The translations under genes were made by a program, and so were the position numbers. From positions 122,976-186,975 of the forward strand of contig NZ_WUAX01000016.1 in NCBI RefSeq assembly GCF_009806985.1: a DNA stretch of 64,000 nucleotides. Reading direction: 5' to 3'. Source of the stretch: Halorubrum sp. JWXQ-INN 858. Its GTDB lineage: Archaea; Halobacteriota; Halobacteria; Halobacteriales; Haloferacaceae. The notes beneath the pieces are model-generated. The model made no database searches. It was not told the origin of the DNA and saw only the letters and a list, made by a program, of their open reading frames with translations. Shown one piece after another: positions 7,593 to 14,992 of the stretch. The stretch's first letter is position 1. Every line of letters begins with the position of its first letter.

Positions 7593-7884
7593 CGTCATCA
7601 CCCGCTCCGTGTCGGGCGGAATCGATGACGGCGTCCTCGACGGCTTCCTCCTCTCGAAGCAGTTGCTCGAGGCGCTCGCAACGACTCTGCAACAGTTCGC
7701 GCTCGCTGAGGGCGGCTTCGAGGGCTGCGCCGCTGTCGAAGTCGTCCATCTCCCGCGACGCTTCGATGACGTCGCGGACGTACGCGGATAGGTTGATGCG
7801 GTTCGATTCGATCCAGTGCTTCTGTTCCTCCGTGATCTTGATCGACGTAGTCGTCAAATCGCTTGGAGAGTCACCTCCTCGCAT
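7585..7884 (-). CDS. Ribbon-helix-helix-like protein with coiled-coil tail
   Basis: 99 residues. After a short lead, residues 11-42 (TTTSIKITEEQKHWIESNRI, then NLSAYVRDVIEA) match the beta-helix-helix pattern of CopG/Arc-type DNA-binding proteins. The rest is a charged coiled coil. ATG 7884 is supported by a TATA-like cttttatt 25-34 bases upstream (leaderless). A ggaggtga sits just inside the gene before an in-frame TTG, so a second, shorter start is possible. As first gene of a three-gene operon it probably autoregulates. Confidence 0.75.
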   Translation of the reverse strand: MRGGDSPSDLTTTSIKITEEQKHWIESNRINLSAYVRDVIEASREMDDFDSGAALEAALSERELLQSRCERLEQLLREEEAVEDAVIDSARHGAGDDDE

Positions 7885-7935
7885 TACAGGTATTACTACG
7901 CCTTCTGACAATAAAAGAGGTACGCAAGTTGACAT

Positions 7936-8715
7936 TTAACGCGGAGAGGAGCTACTCGCTCCCCCGCGGTCAATCTCTTCGAGAGCTTCATCGACGCGCT
8001 CGTCACCGGCTTCCTCTTCGAGGTACCACCGGCGTCGCTCCTCGTCCTTGTGGATGTTCATCAACGTCTGCCGGGAGCAGTTCGGGAGTTCCCGGGAGGC
8101 CTTCCTGTACGACTCTCCGTCCTCGATGGCTTCGAGTGCCTCGGTGACATCGAGAAACCCGGTTTCGCCACCATCGTAGTCGGGTGAGAGGTTGGGGTGA
8201 AGGTACCCCTCGTCGCTGCGGACGAAGCCGGTCGGGACTTGGCCGAGCCACTTGCCTTCGCGTCGAGCGCGTCGGAGGCCGGACTTTGTTCGCCGAATGA
8301 TCTGGCGTCGTTCCTCCGTGTAGACCATCCCCACAACGTCGGCGACGAAACGGTTCGTTCCGTCGGGCTTGATCTTGTCCACCTTCCCGTTCGTGATGTG
8401 GACGGTGACTCCGTTGTCCTCGCACGCGTCGAAGAACTCCTGAATGATGGATCCGCGTCGCCCGATGCGGCTGATTTCCCAGACGACGACGTGATCGACT
8501 TCTCCCTTCTTGATTCGGTTGAGCAATTCGAGGTAGCCTTCTCGCTCCCGGGTGCTTCCGCTCTTGTCGAGGTCTACGTGTTCGACTACTTCGTCGGAGT
8601 CGATGTCGGTGTTCTCGTCAATCCAGTCGTCGAGATCGTGCTTCTGGTGAGACTTCTCTTGGGTGTCGGTGCTCGCTCGAATGTACTTCTCGTATTGTTC
8701 GTCAGACTGTGTCAT
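7936..8715 (-). CDS. Serine recombinase (resolvase/invertase family)
   Basis: 259 residues from ATG 8715. The catalytic domain carries YIRAS (nucleophile Ser15) and the arginine cluster SRIGRRGS (Arg83, 86, 87), with helix E around TEERRQIIRRTKSGLRRARREGK. A C-terminal DNA-binding region follows (EAIEDGESYRKASRELPNCSR...TLMNIHKDEE, helix-turn-helix). It is longer than simple resolvases and lacks the large recombinase domain of the big serine integrases. It is probably a resolvase or invertase acting on a site in this island. The perfect palindrome at 8787-8806, upstream of a TATA-like ctttaag at 8771-8777, is a candidate crossover site or operator. Confidence 0.85.
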   Translation of the reverse strand: MTQSDEQYEKYIRASTDTQEKSHQKHDLDDWIDENTDIDSDEVVEHVDLDKSGSTREREGYLELLNRIKKGEVDHVVVWEISRIGRRGSIIQEFFDACEDNGVTVHITNGKVDKIKPDGTNRFVADVVGMVYTEERRQIIRRTKSGLRRARREGKWLGQVPTGFVRSDEGYLHPNLSPDYDGGETGFLDVTEALEAIEDGESYRKASRELPNCSRQTLMNIHKDEERRRWYLEEEAGDERVDEALEEIDRGGASSSSPR

Positions 8716-8786
8716 AGTTTGGAGGGCTTGTTCGGTTCTGAGGGGTTGCCAGTTTACCACAGAACCAGCACTTAAAGAATCGCTCT

Positions 8787-8806
8787 CGTTTACAGGCCTG
8801 TAAACG
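8787..8806. repeat. Perfect 20-bp palindrome upstream of the serine recombinase
   Basis: cgtttacaggcctgtaaacg is fully self-complementary and lies about 70 bases before the recombinase start, just upstream of its likely TATA element. The rest of 8716-9106 has no convincing gene on either strand, only short arginine-rich frames. Confidence 0.75.
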
Positions 8807-9106
8807 AACATCCGTCTGACTACCACTCAACAGTAACTACTCTGTCACGAAACTTAAACGCCGGCTCGAAGAGGTCTCGGCAGCGAGATCGAAGGGGTAC
8901 GGTGAGAAGACTCGTGTGATACTCGTTAGCTCATCCGCTGTTCTATCTCGTGCGCCACCACCATCAAAACGAACCCGCTCGACGAACAACCGGATCCGAT
9001 ACCGGTTGCTCTTCCAGTTCGACGAAGCGAACACACCCAAGATTTCACGAGCTTGTGCCAACACATCACACAAAAATTATCTGAGAAGGCAACAATTCAC
9101 GCACCA

Positions 9107-9877
9107 GTGAGCATCGTAGACGCAATCACCGCCGAACCCCTCCTTAGCCTAGCCACCGGCATCTTCGTCACAATCCTCGGCGGAATCGGCCTCTACGAAT
9201 ACCGCCGTAGCCGCGAATCAACGGACGACGCCAAGGAGTGGTACCGCGACTCCCTCGCCCTGATCGGTCAACTCCAGAACATCGGTCACCAAACTACCGG
9301 CATCCAACAACACGACACGGAAACGCTCCGTGAGAAACTCGATCCCCTCACCGACAATCTCCGCTCCCACGCCGAAAAAGCACCCGACAAAATCCCGTTC
9401 GAAGCCCGCAAAGACCTCGCCGTCCTCTCCGCCTTCGCCACCGGTCTCATCAACATCACCGAACAACACGACAACCTCGGCCCACTCGAGATCCTCGACA
9501 ACCTACAAGAACACGTCAAGGAGAACCACGACAGGGACTACGACATCGATGACGTGAACGACTTCATAGAAGATATCGAACTCGACGGGCTCGCCGATCA
9601 AATGGCAGAACGGGGGGAAGAGGACTTCGAACTGGATGACAAGGTAGTCGAAGAGATCACCGACAACATCAGCGACGAATCACTCGAAACCGGCCAGATC
9701 GCATCCATTGAAGACGCCACCAACATTCCGTTCGACAGGTTCCAAGAGGCAATCGATGACGACGAGTTCATCGACGATTTGATGGACGACACGATGCGCA
9801 CGTACTCTCAGTTCATCTTGCTCCAAGTCAGCAGCGACGTGTACCGGAAGATGGAGCTCCGACTTCAACGGGAGTAA
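9107..9877 (+). CDS. Membrane-anchored helical protein of unknown function
   Basis: 256 residues starting at GTG 9107 (MSIVDAITAEPLL). A TATA-like aaaattat at 9073-9080 gives the usual leaderless spacing, so the longer in-frame start at 9053 is not preferred. One N-terminal transmembrane segment (LLSLATGIFVTILGGIGLY) is followed by RRSR and a long acidic cytoplasmic domain predicted to be all helical. The architecture (single TM plus long helical domain) resembles membrane-sensor or effector proteins, but no family is recognised. Confidence 0.75.
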   Translation: MSIVDAITAEPLLSLATGIFVTILGGIGLYEYRRSRESTDDAKEWYRDSLALIGQLQNIGHQTTGIQQHDTETLREKLDPLTDNLRSHAEKAPDKIPFEARKDLAVLSAFATGLINITEQHDNLGPLEILDNLQEHVKENHDRDYDIDDVNDFIEDIELDGLADQMAERGEEDFELDDKVVEEITDNISDESLETGQIASIEDATNIPFDRFQEAIDDDEFIDDLMDDTMRTYSQFILLQVSSDVYRKMELRLQRE

Positions 9878-9933
9878 ACCCCCTCACTAGGTCTCGACAA
9901 CGAGTTCCGCACACCCCCACGCGTCCGGATAAA

Positions 9934-10107
9934 CTACTCCAACTGCAACACCGCCTCCGCCGGAGAGAGGCCGTGACGCTCAGCAAGCTGTTCGGCGAGC
10001 ATCCACGCTCGCTCCGCGTTCCTCGGTTCAGCCGTCTCGAATTCGCGGGCGTACAGGCACAGTCCTACGACGACGAGCAAGTCGTCTTGTGGGTGTTCTC
10101 CAACCAT
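9934..10107 (-). CDS. Small helical protein
   Basis: 57 residues, MVGEHPQDDLLVVVGLCLYA then REFETAEPRNAERAWMLAEQ and LAERHGLSPAEAVLQLE. The composition and amphipathic helices look genuinely coding, more so than the other frames here. It overlaps the upstream frame (10065-10289) by 43 bases. Function unknown; it may be a small regulator. Confidence 0.5.
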   Translation of the reverse strand: MVGEHPQDDLLVVVGLCLYAREFETAEPRNAERAWMLAEQLAERHGLSPAEAVLQLE

Positions 10108-10289
10108 CGAGGCGAGTTGGCCGCGTCATCCCAGATAAACCCGAGGACGGGACACCCCACGTCTTGAATGAAAATCACGAGGATTGATAGGAGAGAAGGG
10201 CTGACTCGAGCATCGTGAACCACCATAGAGAACCCGACATCACCATCGAACGAGAGGAGCGTGTCGTCTTCGTCGAAGCCAAGTCTCAC
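10065..10289 (-). CDS. Possible small protein
   Basis: 74 codons from GTG 10289 (MRLGFDEDDTLLSFDGDVGF). The first half is acidic and coding-like. The second half (SPSLLSILVIFIQDVGCPVL) is hydrophobic, and the end overlaps the better-looking 57-residue gene. No family recognised. It may be the 5' partner of that gene or a chance frame. Confidence 0.35.
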   Translation of the reverse strand: MRLGFDEDDTLLSFDGDVGFSMVVHDARVSPSLLSILVIFIQDVGCPVLGFIWDDAANSPRWLENTHKTTCSSS

Positions 10290-10390
10290 AACCCCACTTA
10301 AAGAACCGCGTCGAAAATCGAAGTCGAAGCGAAAATCTGCACGCCAACCCCCTACTTTGGAGTCGAGAAACCACTACCCACTCAAACTCG

Positions 10391-10660
10391 TTACGAGAAG
10401 AACGCCACGACGGCCCTCGCCGCCGCACGCATCCGCGCCAACACACCACCACGTCCAGTGCTATTCTGCGGCTCGTCGACGGGAACGCGCCCATCCGAAT
10501 TCACACTTTTACGTTCGACGCTTGACGAGTTGCAGTCCGACTTGCGCCGACATTCTTCTTCCGCGGCGATGACCGCCGCGACGGGATCCGCATCTTGACT
10601 GACTTCAGCCGTTTCGCCGAATAGGGACAGTTCAACCGGTTCTCGTTCGTCTTCTTGCAC
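10391..10660 (-). CDS. Small protein divergent from the PadR-like regulator
   Basis: 89 residues from GTG 10660 (MQEDEREPVELSLFGETAEV), with an acidic N-terminal half and an alanine-rich helix near the end (VLARMRAAARAVVAFFS). No family recognised. It shares the strongly patterned intergenic region 10661-10869 with the divergent winged-helix gene and is therefore a likely target of that regulator. Confidence 0.55.
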   Translation of the reverse strand: MQEDEREPVELSLFGETAEVSQDADPVAAVIAAEEECRRKSDCNSSSVERKSVNSDGRVPVDEPQNSTGRGGVLARMRAAARAVVAFFS

Positions 10661-10746
10661 GCAACCGTCCGTCGGTGCGCGTGAGGTTTAGTGGCGTCGC
10701 CCGACGGGGTTTATTGAACATCAGTTGTCAACGCGTGTACCACTCG

Positions 10747-10862
10747 TTGCCCACGGGTTGGAACCGAATTGGAACCGAGTTGTATCCCACTTGGGATACG
10801 TGCCCCAAATGGGCATTTAGCCCCTAACGGTTGGGCAAAACTTATGGTGCTACTTGCCCAAC
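10747..10862. promoter_or_regulatory. Cluster of inverted and direct repeats in a divergent promoter
   Basis: From left to right: ttgccca (10747-10753); ttggaaccga twice with an 11-bp period (10758, 10769); the inverted repeat gtatccca-ct-tgggatac (10782-10799); tgccc...gggca (10801-10815); and gttgggcaa/ttgcccaac (10830-10838 and 10854-10862). The last pair flanks the TATA-like acttatgg, about 30 bases before ATG 10870. The half-site TTGCCCA(A) recurs in both orientations. This is a multi-site operator, most simply for autoregulation by the adjacent winged-helix protein. Confidence 0.7.
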
Positions 10863-10869
10863 TCAGACT

Positions 10870-11487
10870 ATGGCTGACCTAGACGAAATGACTCTGCGCG
10901 GCAAGCACCCTGACAAAGCCGCCGTCAGAATGCTTCAGACGTACGACGACGATGAAATCGGCGGAGTCAAAATCGAATTGGAGATCGCAGACCATCACCC
11001 AATCCGCTCCACCATCGAGATGCTCAACAACATCGAGGGCATCGACATCGGTGGCCTCACGATCCAATTCGAACCGGCCGAACTGCGCCAAGCCAGCTAC
11101 GACGAGTTCTCCGGAACAGGTCAAAGAAGCTCAACCGAAACCGGTTCAGACGACTCCAACAGTTGGACAGTCGAACCTGACGAACCCGACGACGAGGAAG
11201 ACGAACGAGAGGAGGGAAGCATCCAGCCGGGGACTGCGCACAACTGGGTGTTACACATCCTCCACGAACTCAACGGCGACGAACGCTACGTCCCCGGCAA
11301 ACGTGTCCGCGACGAAGCCGCAGAACTCGACGTGAGCGAGAGCAGCATCTACCCAGCCCTGACCAACCTTTGGGAGCGGAAGATCACCGACAGAACGGAC
11401 GAAGGCGGCTCGTACAGTTACAAAATCACCGATCACGGCCTTGACGTCCTCGAAGACGTCGGAGTCCCCGAAGAGGAGGGAGAGTAA
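10870..11487 (+). CDS. PadR-like winged-helix regulator
   Basis: 205 residues from ATG 10870, leaderless behind the TATA element flanked by an inverted repeat. Residues about 1-85 form an alpha/beta domain of unknown family (VKIELEIADHHPIRSTIEML...LTIQFEPAEL). An acidic linker follows. The C-terminal 75 residues are a winged helix: WVLHILHELNG, DVSESSIYPALTNLWERK, TDEGGSYSYKITDHG, matching PadR-type wHTH (the SSIYPAL recognition helix). It probably represses its own promoter and the divergent gene. Confidence 0.75.
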   Translation: MADLDEMTLRGKHPDKAAVRMLQTYDDDEIGGVKIELEIADHHPIRSTIEMLNNIEGIDIGGLTIQFEPAELRQASYDEFSGTGQRSSTETGSDDSNSWTVEPDEPDDEEDEREEGSIQPGTAHNWVLHILHELNGDERYVPGKRVRDEAAELDVSESSIYPALTNLWERKITDRTDEGGSYSYKITDHGLDVLEDVGVPEEEGE

Positions 11488-11493
11488 CGACGA

Positions 11494-12132
11494 ATGAGCA
11501 CGAATACCCACACCAAAATCACACGGCTGTACGGGGAGTGCGAAAAGGCCCTCGACGAGTCACGCTCGAGGGAGATCGGCGAAGCCATCATAAACCGATT
11601 CAACCACGTGTTGGACGAGGTACAGCGAGATCATCCCGATAACCAGACCGTGCAAAATGTTGAGAAGGCCGAACCCACCGGCGCCGGCATAGTCGCCGGG
11701 GCACCACCACGCCCACGAGCCGACGATTTGCAGCGGGTCAAATTCCGGCTCGAAACGCTCTCGGACGCCCTCGGCTTCAACATCCACGGATTCCCACAAC
11801 CGGTGCAACAACCCCAACCAGCGCAAACACCCGCAGGCCAGCCGAACATCATCGTCAACAACTATCAAAACCAATCACAACAACAGTCCGCCACGCAGAC
11901 CATCACCGTCGAAGAAATCCGACGAGAGGTTGAGGACGGAGAGTTCTCCGACGACGAACGAGAGCGATTACTGGAGCTGCTGGACGAGTTTTCCGACGAG
12001 TTGGAAAGCGAGGATCCCGACGAGGGAAGACTCCGCGACGCCGTCAACTCGGCCAAAGCACTCAGCCTCGACGTGGGCGCAAAGATGCTGTACCTCGCCC
12101 TCGAAAACAACATCGACGCGTTCGGGGGATGA
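11494..12132 (+). CDS. Helical protein with Pro/Gln-rich linker, unknown function
   Basis: 212 residues. There is a helical N-terminal domain (ITRLYGECEKALDESRSREI...), then a linker rich in Pro and Gln (VQQPQPAQTPAGQPNIIVNN). The very acidic helical C-terminus begins TVEEIRREVEDGEFSDDERE. It lies 6 bases after the PadR-like gene, so the two are co-transcribed. The layout of two helical domains joined by an INNYQNQS-like linker is seen in predicted effector or membrane-adaptor proteins, but I assign no function. Confidence 0.7.
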   Translation: MSTNTHTKITRLYGECEKALDESRSREIGEAIINRFNHVLDEVQRDHPDNQTVQNVEKAEPTGAGIVAGAPPRPRADDLQRVKFRLETLSDALGFNIHGFPQPVQQPQPAQTPAGQPNIIVNNYQNQSQQQSATQTITVEEIRREVEDGEFSDDERERLLELLDEFSDELESEDPDEGRLRDAVNSAKALSLDVGAKMLYLALENNIDAFGG

Positions 12133-12181
12133 CGGATAGAAATCTGACCGGGCTGAGGTTCATTTTTGTGACCCGAAGAAG

Positions 12182-12748
12182 TCACACCTCGTAACGATCT
12201 TCAAACTCGTCATAGTACCGCGTCAACAACTCGCTCGAATCCCATCCATCCTCTGTGAGCCAATACGGAGCGATCAAAATAGCCCCCACACCGTCCCTCA
12301 ACACCACCACAGGACGCGGCAAGCAGTTGTACACGACGAACTCATCGCTGTCATACCCGTACGGCCCGGCCAACTCCCGCACCGCCCTACGCACCATACG
12401 AGACATCACCCCACCACCGACAATCTCTATCTCCGTGGGAGGGTTATCAAAAGCAGGCCCATCGACGAACGCATCACTTTCGTCATACTCGTCGTCCCAC
12501 TCCGTGTACGTCTCCGGTATCCCGCACTCATCGATAGAGAACTCCTCAACGTACTCTTCGACTTGCTCGCGCCACAGAACCAATCCATAGCTCGCCGGGA
12601 ACCTCGTGATATGCTGCGGGAACGCCTCAACTCCACGCACCTCGATCACGCCGTCATCCACCCAGTCTATTTCGTACCCCGTCGGAATCTCGTCGCTCCA
12701 CCCGGCCAGCTCCAACAAGTCGTCTGGCAGTTCCTCGTCGTCGCCCAT
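12182..12748 (-). CDS. Acidic protein of unknown function
   Basis: 188 residues, MGDDEELPDDLLELAGWSDE, rich in Asp, Glu, Tyr and Trp and mostly beta. It is convergent with the 11494 gene with a 49-base gap. No family, membrane segment or metal site is seen. A weak TATA-like gtaaag lies about 35-45 bases upstream on the minus strand. Confidence 0.7.
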   Translation of the reverse strand: MGDDEELPDDLLELAGWSDEIPTGYEIDWVDDGVIEVRGVEAFPQHITRFPASYGLVLWREQVEEYVEEFSIDECGIPETYTEWDDEYDESDAFVDGPAFDNPPTEIEIVGGGVMSRMVRRAVRELAGPYGYDSDEFVVYNCLPRPVVVLRDGVGAILIAPYWLTEDGWDSSELLTRYYDEFEDRYEV

Positions 12749-12948
12749 TAGTACCTCGACACTTCACGAGGACGCGTGTCAGACTTTACGGTTGATGCGC
12801 GCGATCGACGAAGGATGGCAGAATACGATCAAGGAAACCCCTCCAACGTACGCGAGTGTGACAGTCTCGCATAAGCCTTCTACAACCTCTAAAATCGCGT
12901 GAACGCGTGGTGCTGAAAACAAACTACCCACCCTCACGACGTAGAAAT

Positions 12949-13359
12949 TCACCGTACGTGTTCAGCTCCAGACTCGTCGACTCGCCACCGACTGCCGACT
13001 CGCCATTCGAGATCGCCGAGTTGTCGGTAGTCCGCTTCAGGCGGGCCGCGCCAATCCCGTTCGATGCGAATCTCGTTGAGGTGCTCGTCGGCGTAGACCT
13101 TGACGCGCTTCTCCTGCATCTTGTCGTCGGAGAACCACTCGTCACGGTAGCAGACGTTCCCCAACGAATACCGGATGCCTCCGGGAGTCACCAACCACCG
13201 AGCCTCGTCGATCCACATCTCCCGCCGTCGAACCTGCACAACGACTGCGACACGCAATCCCGTTTCGTCGCGACGGATGACGCGGTTGTTCCGCCACCGA
13301 GTCAAAACACGCTCCTCGTTGCCGCTGCCATCTCGCTCGTCAAGTGAGGCTACGATCAT
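12949..13359 (-). CDS. Small protein of unknown function
   Basis: 136 residues from ATG 13359, with a TATA-like cttattc about 27-34 bases upstream. It is rich in Arg, Trp and Glu, with beta-strand patterning (TGLRVAVVVQVRRREMWIDE; KMQEKRVKVYADEHLNEIRI). It is unusual here for being nearly charge-balanced rather than acidic, which may indicate nucleic-acid contact. It is divergent from the defence block starting at 13496. The 200 bases to its left (12749-12948) hold nothing convincing. Confidence 0.6.
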   Translation of the reverse strand: MIVASLDERDGSGNEERVLTRWRNNRVIRRDETGLRVAVVVQVRRREMWIDEARWLVTPGGIRYSLGNVCYRDEWFSDDKMQEKRVKVYADEHLNEIRIERDWRGPPEADYRQLGDLEWRVGSRWRVDESGAEHVR

Positions 13360-13495
13360 CTACGAGAAACTAGTGTCCACTAACGAATAAGAAGACGGCG
13401 AAAACGCCGGAAAGAACAGCGAGATATCCATTCGCGTGGTCTGAACCGGTAAATCCCACACTAGACACTATATCCTCTCAGTTCTGTGTCGACGC

Positions 13496-13930
13496 ATGGG
13501 ATACTGGAAGTTCACCTGCACTTGGGACACCGAACGGGAGTGTATGATACGGCGGTTGTTCGGGAACCACGAGGACACCACCGACGAAGGCGAAAAGCTC
13601 GCAATTGAGGAAAACGATACCCTCTTCCTTCATCGGATGATGAGGAAGGACAGCGATAGACACGGATATCTCCTCGGGCCCTTCGTCGCCGTATCAGACG
13701 CTCAAGAGAACATCAACCCCAATGCTTGGAGCCACCTCGGGAGCATCGACTGGCAGGTGGAGATCGATTGGGTGGAAACGGTTTACTCGCTCGATTTGGA
13801 CAACTGGCTCGAAAAAACGGAACCACCGGCCGAAATCACCCAATACGCCCAGAAATTCAGCGACGTGAGCGGGATCTACTTGGAAGGACAATTAAAGAAC
13901 GAAGGTCAGATTATAATCGACTACCCGTAG
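13496..13930 (+). CDS. Possible PUA-like (EVE/DCD-type) protein at the edge of the defence block
   Basis: 144 residues, leaderless behind a TATA element (ctatatcc, 13468-13475). The series WKFTCTWDTE..., DTLFLHRM, GYLLGPFVAVSDA, INPNAW and WQVEIDWVETVYSL resembles the beta-barrel pattern of EVE, ASCH and DCD domains, where a 'lFL...GpF.A' strand pair is typical. This is a family-level guess from pattern, not a firm match. Such domains read modified bases, which would fit the methyltransferase cluster nearby. It is followed 1 base later by the TBP gene, so the two form an operon. Confidence 0.6.
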   Translation: MGYWKFTCTWDTERECMIRRLFGNHEDTTDEGEKLAIEENDTLFLHRMMRKDSDRHGYLLGPFVAVSDAQENINPNAWSHLGSIDWQVEIDWVETVYSLDLDNWLEKTEPPAEITQYAQKFSDVSGIYLEGQLKNEGQIIIDYP

Positions 13931-13931
13931 A

Positions 13932-14474
13932 ATGACGGAAATCGTGAACGTCGTTGCGGCGGGCAAGCTGGGACGCGAGTTAGACGTTCAAACAGTCGCC
14001 GAAGACATCAATGCAGGCGTCGTCAAGCTCTCGGATGAAACATACTCCAACCGGGTGGTCTACCTTCGACGAGAGGAGGGCGGCCCGATGGTCACGCTGT
14101 TTAGATCCGGCAGTTACCACGTCACCGGTGCAAAAAGCGCAGAGGAGGCCGAGGAATTGAAGGACTGGATGGTAGCGATGCTGCGAGAACTCGGAATAGA
14201 AGCCACGGCCACGTTCGCCATCAAGAACGTGGTGATGACCGCCGATCTTGGAGAACGCGTGAACTTGAATGCACTAGTCATCGGCCTCGGACTGGAAAAG
14301 ACTGAGTACGAACCGGAACAGTTCCCGGGCGTCGTGTACCGGCCGCCGGACATCGAATCTGTGTTCCTGATCTTCGGGAGCGGTAAGGTAGTGATCACCG
14401 GCTCACCGGACGTGAAAACAGCCAACGAAGGATTTGAGGCGGTAACGGGGCGGCTAAAACAGATCGTCGGTTGA
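13932..14474 (+). CDS. Divergent TATA-binding protein encoded by the island
   Basis: 180 residues with two TBP repeats (about 4-88 and 96-178). The second is well conserved: ADLGERVNLNALVIGLGLEK, YEPEQFPGVVYR, FLIFGSGKVVITG. The first keeps ELDVQTVAEDI, VTLFRSGSYHVTGAKSAEEA but has lost the EQFPGLVYR strand. Length and the two-repeat saddle match archaeal TBPs. It should bind TATA boxes and recruit TFB and RNA polymerase. Because the first repeat is degenerate it may prefer different promoters from the host TBPs. It is co-transcribed with the 13496 gene and its end overlaps the convergent 14454 gene by 21 bases. Confidence 0.9.
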   Translation: MTEIVNVVAAGKLGRELDVQTVAEDINAGVVKLSDETYSNRVVYLRREEGGPMVTLFRSGSYHVTGAKSAEEAEELKDWMVAMLRELGIEATATFAIKNVVMTADLGERVNLNALVIGLGLEKTEYEPEQFPGVVYRPPDIESVFLIFGSGKVVITGSPDVKTANEGFEAVTGRLKQIVG

Positions 14475-14888
14475 CTCCGCGTTCTTGAAATCGCCAAGCG
14501 TCGTGTAGTTGAACGATGGGAAGATGACTCGATTCTCGTAAGGGATGGGGTCTTCCAGTTCGTACACGGAGTCGTCCTCGAAGACCAGCACCTTCTTCCC
14601 CGAATCATACCCCTCGTATTCGTCCGCCGGTCGGGAGAGCGACGCCTCGTCGGCCTCAACTATCTCCCGAACCCTCCCGACGTACTTCACCTGCTGCACG
14701 TCCTCGCTGATGTAGATGGCTACGAACTCCGGTTCCCGATTCATTCGAACGAAACCCCAAGCGTTGTTCGCCCGGATGAAGTCAACACCCTCCTTTCTCG
14801 ATGGTGCCACCGCGAGAAGATCCTCCTCATCGCCCTTGATTTCTTCTCGGGCAATCGTGCCGCTGAACTCCGGCTGATCCGCGCTCAT
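14454..14888 (-). CDS. PUA-like-fold candidate, neighbour of the RM cluster
   Basis: 144 residues from ATG 14888. The core NAWGFVRMNREPEFVAIYIS, VQQVKYVGRVREIV, KKVLVFEDDSVYELEDPIPY and the end FPSFNYTTLGDFKNAESTDD resemble small haloarchaeal proteins with an ASCH/EVE-like barrel. I have associated that family with restriction neighbourhoods, but I cannot verify this here. GGGAGGT lies directly against the start codon, too close for a normal ribosome site. It is convergent with the TBP gene and divergent from the first endonuclease, so it shares that promoter region. Confidence 0.6.
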   Translation of the reverse strand: MSADQPEFSGTIAREEIKGDEEDLLAVAPSRKEGVDFIRANNAWGFVRMNREPEFVAIYISEDVQQVKYVGRVREIVEADEASLSRPADEYEGYDSGKKVLVFEDDSVYELEDPIPYENRVIFPSFNYTTLGDFKNAESTDDLF

Positions 14889-14992
14889 ACCTCCCAAATA
14901 AGTCTGTCGACTCTTGATGCTTGCGTCTCGTCCCCGTTCATCAGTGCGCTTTAGATTCCGGGGTATGAACGAGTTAGGAACGAGACGGAAGA

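Noticed and set aside
8837..9073. Minus-strand frame with ARDRTADELTSITRVFSPYP
   Set aside because: Low-acidity composition, no start signal and no family. It resembles frames often called across non-coding DNA.
12757..12902. Short plus-strand frames in the gap, for example one beginning MAEYDQGNPSNVRE
   Set aside because: Only about 19 codons and without promoter or ribosome-site support.
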